Below are positions 46,768 through 51,262 of a stretch of 51,262 bases of DNA, in pieces (the first letter of the stretch is position 1; each line of letters starts with the position of its first letter). A model generated the notes under the pieces. That model was not told where the DNA came from. It did not search any database and saw only the letters and a program-made list of their open reading frames with translations. The DNA comes from Candidatus Acinetobacter avistercoris (GTDB lineage: Bacteria; Pseudomonadota; Gammaproteobacteria; Pseudomonadales; Moraxellaceae), in the NCBI GenBank assembly GCA_018883945.1, contig JAHLFF010000326.1, positions 1-51,262 on the forward strand, given 5' to 3'. The position numbers were made by a program, and so were the translations under genes.

Positions 46768-48429
46768 TTAACCACCAATTTTGCGGTATTTTTGACGCTT
46801 AGCAACAAGATCATCACCATCACGTTTACGGCGATATTCTTCAAACTCAGTATAGTTACCATTAAAGAACTCTGGTGTCTGACCTTCAAATGATAAAATA
46901 TGTGTTGCAATACGGTCTAAGAACCAACGGTCATGCGAGATCACCATCACAGTACCTGGGAATACTAAAATTGCATCCTCAAGTGCTCGTAAAGTTTCGA
47001 TGTCCAAGTCGTTTGATGGCTCATCGAGTAAGATCACGTTTGCGCCCAATTGTAGGATTTTCGCCAATTGCAAACGGTTACGTTCACCCCCTGACAATTG
47101 ACCTACGCGTTTTTGCTGATCTTGACCTTTAAAGTTAAAGCGACCGATATACGCACGAGACGCAATTTCATATTCACCAATCTTTAAGATGTCTAAACCG
47201 CCAGACACTTCTTCCCAGACTGTTTTATCATTATCTAGCGTGTCACGAATCTGACCCACATACGCCACTTTAACCGACTCACCGAGTACCACAGTACCTG
47301 TGTCTGGTTGTAGCTCGCCAGTCATCATACGGAATAGCGTCGTTTTACCAGCACCATTCTCACCGACAATACCGACAATCGCTGTTGGTGGTACAGTAAA
47401 AGTTAAATCTTTATAAAGCGTACGACCATCAAACGACTTACTAATGCCTTCAACTTCTAAAACCTTGTTACCTAGACGTGGACCAGGTGGAATATAGATT
47501 TCAGACGTTTCGTTACGTTGTTGGAATTCACGCGAGTTCAGTTCTTCAAAACGCTCCATACGCGCTTTATTTTTCTTTTGCTGACCTTTTGCATTTGAAC
47601 GAACCCATTCAAGCTCTTTCTTCAATGCTTTCGCAAAAGATTCTTCTTGCTTGTTCTCTTGCTCTAAACGCGCATTCTTTTGCTCTAACCAAGAAGTGTA
47701 GTTCCCTTGATAAGGAATACCCATGCCGCGGTCAAGCTCCAGAATCCACTCTGCAACGTTATCTAAGAAATAACGGTCATGCGTAATGGCAACGATTGTA
47801 CCAGCGAAGTCTTTAAGGAAACGTTCTAACCAAGCAACAGATGACGCATCTAAATGGTTTGTCGGTTCATCAAGAAGCAACATATCTGGCTTAGATAGTA
47901 GCAAGCGACACAGTGCAACACGGCGGCGTTCACCACCTGAAAGCAATTTAACGTCCGCATCCCAAGCTGGCAGGTTCAAGGCAGCAGCAGCTTGATCCAT
48001 TTGATTGGTTAAATTGTGCGCATCCCAAGCATGGATAATCGCTTCTAACTTCTCTTGCTCTTTTGCAAGTGCATCAAAGTCAGCATTTTCAGCGGCATAT
48101 TCCGCAAATACTTCATCTAAACGTGCCAAAGCATCAAGTGGCTCACGTAAGCCATCTTCAACGTTACCGCGCACATCTTTAGTTTCATCTAGAGGTGGTT
48201 CTTGCTCTAAATAACCGATTTTGATACCCGGTTGAGCACGTGCTTCACCTGAGAAATCTTTATCTACGCCAGCCATAATACGAAGCAAAGTAGATTTACC
48301 AGCACCGTTTAAACCAAGTACACCAATTTTAGCACCCGGGAAAAATGATAGAGAGATGTCTTTCAGGATTTCGCGTTTCGGCGGAACCATCTTCGACACA
48401 CGGTTCATCGTGTAAATATATTGGGCCAC
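46768..48429 (-). CDS. ettA: Energy-dependent translational throttle protein EttA (ABC-F)
   Basis: The 553-residue ABC-F protein gates the ribosome E site according to ATP/ADP level. Two ABC domains carry Walker A (VLGLNGAGKSTLL and GENGAGKTTLF), signature (LSGGERRRVAL and LSGGERNRLQL) and Walker B (LLLDEPTNHLD and LLDEPSNDLD). The sequence closely follows E. coli EttA, including the linker and arm. The start is GTG at 48427-48429, with GAGGAG six bases upstream, giving M-A-Q-Y-I-Y-T-M as in E. coli; longer reading frames from 48480 include this ribosome site. Confidence 0.95.
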   Translation of the reverse strand: MAQYIYTMNRVSKMVPPKREILKDISLSFFPGAKIGVLGLNGAGKSTLLRIMAGVDKDFSGEARAQPGIKIGYLEQEPPLDETKDVRGNVEDGLREPLDALARLDEVFAEYAAENADFDALAKEQEKLEAIIHAWDAHNLTNQMDQAAAALNLPAWDADVKLLSGGERRRVALCRLLLSKPDMLLLDEPTNHLDASSVAWLERFLKDFAGTIVAITHDRYFLDNVAEWILELDRGMGIPYQGNYTSWLEQKNARLEQENKQEESFAKALKKELEWVRSNAKGQQKKNKARMERFEELNSREFQQRNETSEIYIPPGPRLGNKVLEVEGISKSFDGRTLYKDLTFTVPPTAIVGIVGENGAGKTTLFRMMTGELQPDTGTVVLGESVKVAYVGQIRDTLDNDKTVWEEVSGGLDILKIGEYEIASRAYIGRFNFKGQDQQKRVGQLSGGERNRLQLAKILQLGANVILLDEPSNDLDIETLRALEDAILVFPGTVMVISHDRWFLDRIATHILSFEGQTPEFFNGNYTEFEEYRRKRDGDDLVAKRQKYRKIGG

Positions 48430-48712
48430 GTAGGACTCCTCTATAGAAAAACCAAAAATTCGCAAAAGCGAAAAAATCATCGCGCATTATACGATGAATA
48501 CACTAAAAACATAAGATATAAAGCACTTCTTCAATGCATTGTTACAAGTTTAAAAAACCGACATTTTATGATGTTCATTTTTATATTTTTTCAATGAATC
48601 AAAATTTGTTGATATAAACAATTTAGATAACTTTTTCAATAATATATAAGTTTAATAAAAAATTATAAATGCTATATTTGATCAACAATTAATCCACAAT
48701 AATGAATATATT

Positions 48713-49990
48713 ATGACCTACAAAGACGAAACTCTAGCGATCCACGCAGGCTATAGTCCTGAACAAACCACCAAAGCTGTGGCCGTCCCTATTTATCAAA
48801 CCACATCATATGCTTTTGATAACACGCAACATGGTGCTGATTTATTTGATTTGAAAGTTCAAGGTAATATCTATACTCGCATCATGAATCCAACCACAGC
48901 GGTTCTAGAGCAACGTGTAGCAGCACTTGAGGGCGGAATTGGGGCACTTGCTTTAGCGTCTGGTATGGCAGCAATCACCTACGCGATACAAACCATTGCT
49001 GAAGTTGGTGACAATATTGCATCGGTATCGACACTTTATGGCGGAACTTACAATCTGTTTGCACACAGTTTGCCAAAACAAGGAATTGAGGTTCGATTCT
49101 TTGATTATCAAAATCCTGAAGCACTACGCTCAATTATTGATGAAAAAACGAAATTGGTTTTTGTGGAATCAATCGGCAACCCTTTAGGTAATATTATTGA
49201 CCTTGAAGCCATTTCTAAAATTGCTCATGAATATGGTGTTCCTGTAGTTGTTGACAATACTGTTGCTACCCCTGCCCTCCAAAAATCTTTCGATTTTGGT
49301 GCAGATATCATTGTCCACTCTTTAACCAAATACATTGGCGGTCATGGTAATTCCATTGGTGGAATCATTGTAGATAGCGGTAAATTTCCTTGGGGTAAAT
49401 ATCCTGAGCGCTTTAAAGTACTCAACACACCTGATCCAAGTTATCACGGGGTCAATTACGTTGAAGCTTTAGGCGAAGCTGCATATATTGCCCGTGCTCG
49501 TGTTGTTCCTTTACGAAATACAGGCGCTGCAATCAGCCCACAAAATGTTTTCCTCATTCTTCAAGGGCTAGAGACGCTGAGTTTGCGCATGGAACGCCAT
49601 ACTGAAAATGCGCTGAAAGTGGCTGAATATTTAAAAGCACATCCAAAAGTAAAATGGGTGAACTATGCGGGTTTAAAAGATCATCCTCAACATGCTTTGG
49701 CGCAAAAATACGTGAAAGGTAAACCCTCTGCCATTCTCTCCTTTGGTGTACAAGATGGCCTAGAGGGCGGAACACGCTTTATTGATGCTCTGCAATTGTT
49801 TACACGTCTTGTGAATATTGGTGATGCAAAAAGTCTGGCCTGCCATCCGGCGACAACCACACATCGCCAATTAAATGAACAAGAATTAAAAGCCGCTGGT
49901 GTCAGCATAGACATGGTGCGTTTATCGGTTGGCATTGAACATGCAGACGATCTTATTGCTGATTTAGAACAAGCGCTCGCTCAAGTTTAA
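48713..49990 (+). CDS. metY: O-acetylhomoserine sulfhydrylase
   Basis: A 425-residue PLP enzyme of the Cys/Met metabolism group. It makes homocysteine from O-acetylhomoserine and sulfide. YQTTSYAFDNTQHGADLF and IYTRIMNPT are N-terminal hallmarks, and VHSLTKYIGGHGNSIGG holds the PLP Lys. Length is right for MetY (longer than MetB/MetZ). It starts without a visible ribosome site; a four-codon frame at 48702-48716 ends across its ATG. A small hairpin follows the stop. The binding proteins for sulfate lie 6-7 kb away, so a shared sulfur theme exists but not an operon. Confidence 0.92.
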   Translation: MTYKDETLAIHAGYSPEQTTKAVAVPIYQTTSYAFDNTQHGADLFDLKVQGNIYTRIMNPTTAVLEQRVAALEGGIGALALASGMAAITYAIQTIAEVGDNIASVSTLYGGTYNLFAHSLPKQGIEVRFFDYQNPEALRSIIDEKTKLVFVESIGNPLGNIIDLEAISKIAHEYGVPVVVDNTVATPALQKSFDFGADIIVHSLTKYIGGHGNSIGGIIVDSGKFPWGKYPERFKVLNTPDPSYHGVNYVEALGEAAYIARARVVPLRNTGAAISPQNVFLILQGLETLSLRMERHTENALKVAEYLKAHPKVKWVNYAGLKDHPQHALAQKYVKGKPSAILSFGVQDGLEGGTRFIDALQLFTRLVNIGDAKSLACHPATTTHRQLNEQELKAAGVSIDMVRLSVGIEHADDLIADLEQALAQV

Positions 49991-49999
49991 TTCGTACAA

Positions 50000-50045
50000 A
50001 TACAAGGTTTGATCAGATATTAAAGATGCAAACCTTGTATTGTTT
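50000..50045 (+). terminator. Hairpin after metY
   Basis: ATACAAGGTTTG (50000-50011) pairs with CAAACCTTGTAT (50029-50040), a 12-bp stem with a 17-base loop, followed by TGTTTT. It is terminator-like, though the loop is large. Confidence 0.55.
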
Positions 50046-50269
50046 TACATTTACCTTAAACTCAAATATATTGTTTTAAAACTCAGTCAATTATTATAAA
50101 TTAGAGCAAATACTCTAAAATAATTTTTAATTTCAATGATTTATCGGTAGTATTTTTTTATTTTTTGATTATCATTTGTGACATCTAACGCGTATAAATC
50201 CATCACATTGAGTCTTCTTGCCGTATCAATGCTGCATGACTGAGATAAGTATCGAATAGGAAAAATGAT

Positions 50270-51157
50270 ATGAAACAAAAATTAGAAAAGCTATTTCAGC
50301 GTAAAGTTCATGGAAAAGTTGTTTTAATCACAGGCGCTTCCAGCGGCATTGGCTTAACGGTTGCGCATAAGCTTGCTGCAGCTGGCGCACATGTACTCTT
50401 AGTTGCTCGTACTGAAGAATCACTATTACAAGCACAAGCTGATATTGAGGCTAAAGGCGGTAAAGCCAGCGTCTTTCCGTGTGATTTAAATAATATGGAG
50501 GCGATTGATGATGTCTCTAAGCAAATTCTTGAATCTGTCGATCATATTGATATTTTGATTAATAATGCAGGACGATCAATTCGACGTGCAGTAAGCGAAT
50601 CAGTCGATCGTTTCCATGACTTTGAACGTACCATGCAGCTTAATTATTTCGGATCGGTGCGTTTAATTTTAAATATTTTACCGCAGATGATGGAAAATAG
50701 AGCTGGACAAATTATCAACATCAGTTCGATTGGCGTACTTGCAAATGCAACTCGTTTTTCTGCTTATGTCGCTTCAAAAGCCGCTCTCGATGCTTTCAGC
50801 CGTTGTCTCTCAGCCGAAGTTCATTCACATAAAATCGCGATTACCTCTGTGTATATGCCTTTGGTGCGCACCCCCATGATTGCACCAACCAAAATGTATA
50901 AGTATGTTCCGGCGTTAACACCTGAAGCAGCAGCAGATCTCATCGCTTTTGCAATTGTTAAACGCCCTAAAAAAGTGGCGACTCATTTAGGGCGTTTAGC
51001 AGCGATCACCTACTCCATTGCTCCAGATGTTAACAATAAACTCATGTCCATCGGTTTCAACTTATTTCCAAGTTCTTCTGCTTCCGTCGGAAAACAAGAA
51101 AAGTTGAACCTTATCCAACGTGCATATGCTCGATTATTCCCTGGTGAACACTGGTAA
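50270..51157 (+). CDS. acr1: Fatty acyl-CoA reductase Acr1 (SDR family)
   Basis: The 295-residue protein matches my recollection of Acinetobacter Acr1, which reduces long-chain acyl-CoA with NADPH to the fatty aldehyde used for wax-ester storage. TGASSGIG is the cofactor loop, INNAG the structural motif, ISSIGVLANATRFSAYVASK holds the catalytic Ser, Tyr and Lys, and the C-terminus RAYARLFPGEHW is that of Acr1. It is monocistronic. The ATG follows AGGAAAAATGAT; the ribosome site is AGGAA. The wax-ester synthase is not in this window. Confidence 0.9.
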   Translation: MKQKLEKLFQRKVHGKVVLITGASSGIGLTVAHKLAAAGAHVLLVARTEESLLQAQADIEAKGGKASVFPCDLNNMEAIDDVSKQILESVDHIDILINNAGRSIRRAVSESVDRFHDFERTMQLNYFGSVRLILNILPQMMENRAGQIINISSIGVLANATRFSAYVASKAALDAFSRCLSAEVHSHKIAITSVYMPLVRTPMIAPTKMYKYVPALTPEAAADLIAFAIVKRPKKVATHLGRLAAITYSIAPDVNNKLMSIGFNLFPSSSASVGKQEKLNLIQRAYARLFPGEHW

Positions 51158-51200
51158 TTTTTATCTAAAAATTCAAATTAAAACAACAATTTAATCAATA

Positions 51201-51229
51201 AAAGACCTTATCAATTAAGGTTTTTTTTC
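51201..51229 (+). terminator. Intrinsic terminator after acr1
   Basis: ACCTTA/TAAGGT (51205-51210 with 51216-51221), loop TCAAT, followed by eight T. It lies about 45 bases after the acr1 stop. Confidence 0.75.
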
Positions 51230-51262
51230 TATATAATCATTTTAAATCTGTTACAAATCTTT

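Noticed and set aside
48430..48712. SAM or other riboswitch upstream of metY
   Set aside because: I looked for conserved riboswitch core stems and found only AT-rich sequence with weak repeats.

Overview
The window looks like a chromosomal segment of an Acinetobacter species. The evidence is low-GC coding with gamma-proteobacterial gene order (ponA divergent from pilMNOPQ-aroK-aroB-SPOR protein-gltB-gltD), an Acr1-type 295-residue fatty acyl-CoA reductase that I recognise from Acinetobacter wax-ester work, a six-gene Mrp antiporter operon with fused A/B subunits, and an E. coli-like EttA and tRNA-Glu. I ran no database search; assignments come from motifs and recalled family sequences.

Layout. 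1-1115 is an accessory patch. It holds the tail of an IS3-family transposase with its terminal repeat, an immunity-like reading frame broken at a run of eight A, and a decayed CdiA/FHA C-terminus carrying a VENN-like boundary. 1116-1705 is an AT-rich leader with two long T tracts. 1706-7104 is a chaperone-usher fimbrial cluster: major pilin, internal terminator, chaperone, usher, tip adhesin, and a 95-residue pilin-like mini protein. 7697-13880 is the Mrp (Mnh) cation/proton antiporter operon. After a bidirectional terminator come, on the minus strand, a ferritin-like metal-dependent hydrolase and gltBD (glutamate synthase), with a long upstream region that has three NtrC-like boxes.

Further along the minus strand lie a DamX-like SPOR protein, aroB, aroK and the type IV pilus assembly operon pilMNOPQ, with ponA (PBP1a) divergent. 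Next are rlmA, then the first half of the division and cell wall cluster in order rsmH-ftsL-ftsI-murE-murF-mraY, all minus strand. Two paralogous sulfate-type periplasmic binding proteins follow.

The last 8 kb carries a small secreted protein of unknown function, gltX next to tRNA-Glu (with a clear sigma70 promoter), a zinc-ribbon membrane protein, a Sel1-repeat protein, ettA (minus), metY and acr1.

Most of the window is conserved housekeeping DNA. The parts that most deserve a second look are the mini-pilin at 6817-7104, the toxin/immunity remnant at 212-1112, the NtrC-like triplet upstream of gltB, the terminator inside the fimbrial operon, and the small orphan proteins around gltX. I did not find a clear new multi-gene defence or metabolic system.
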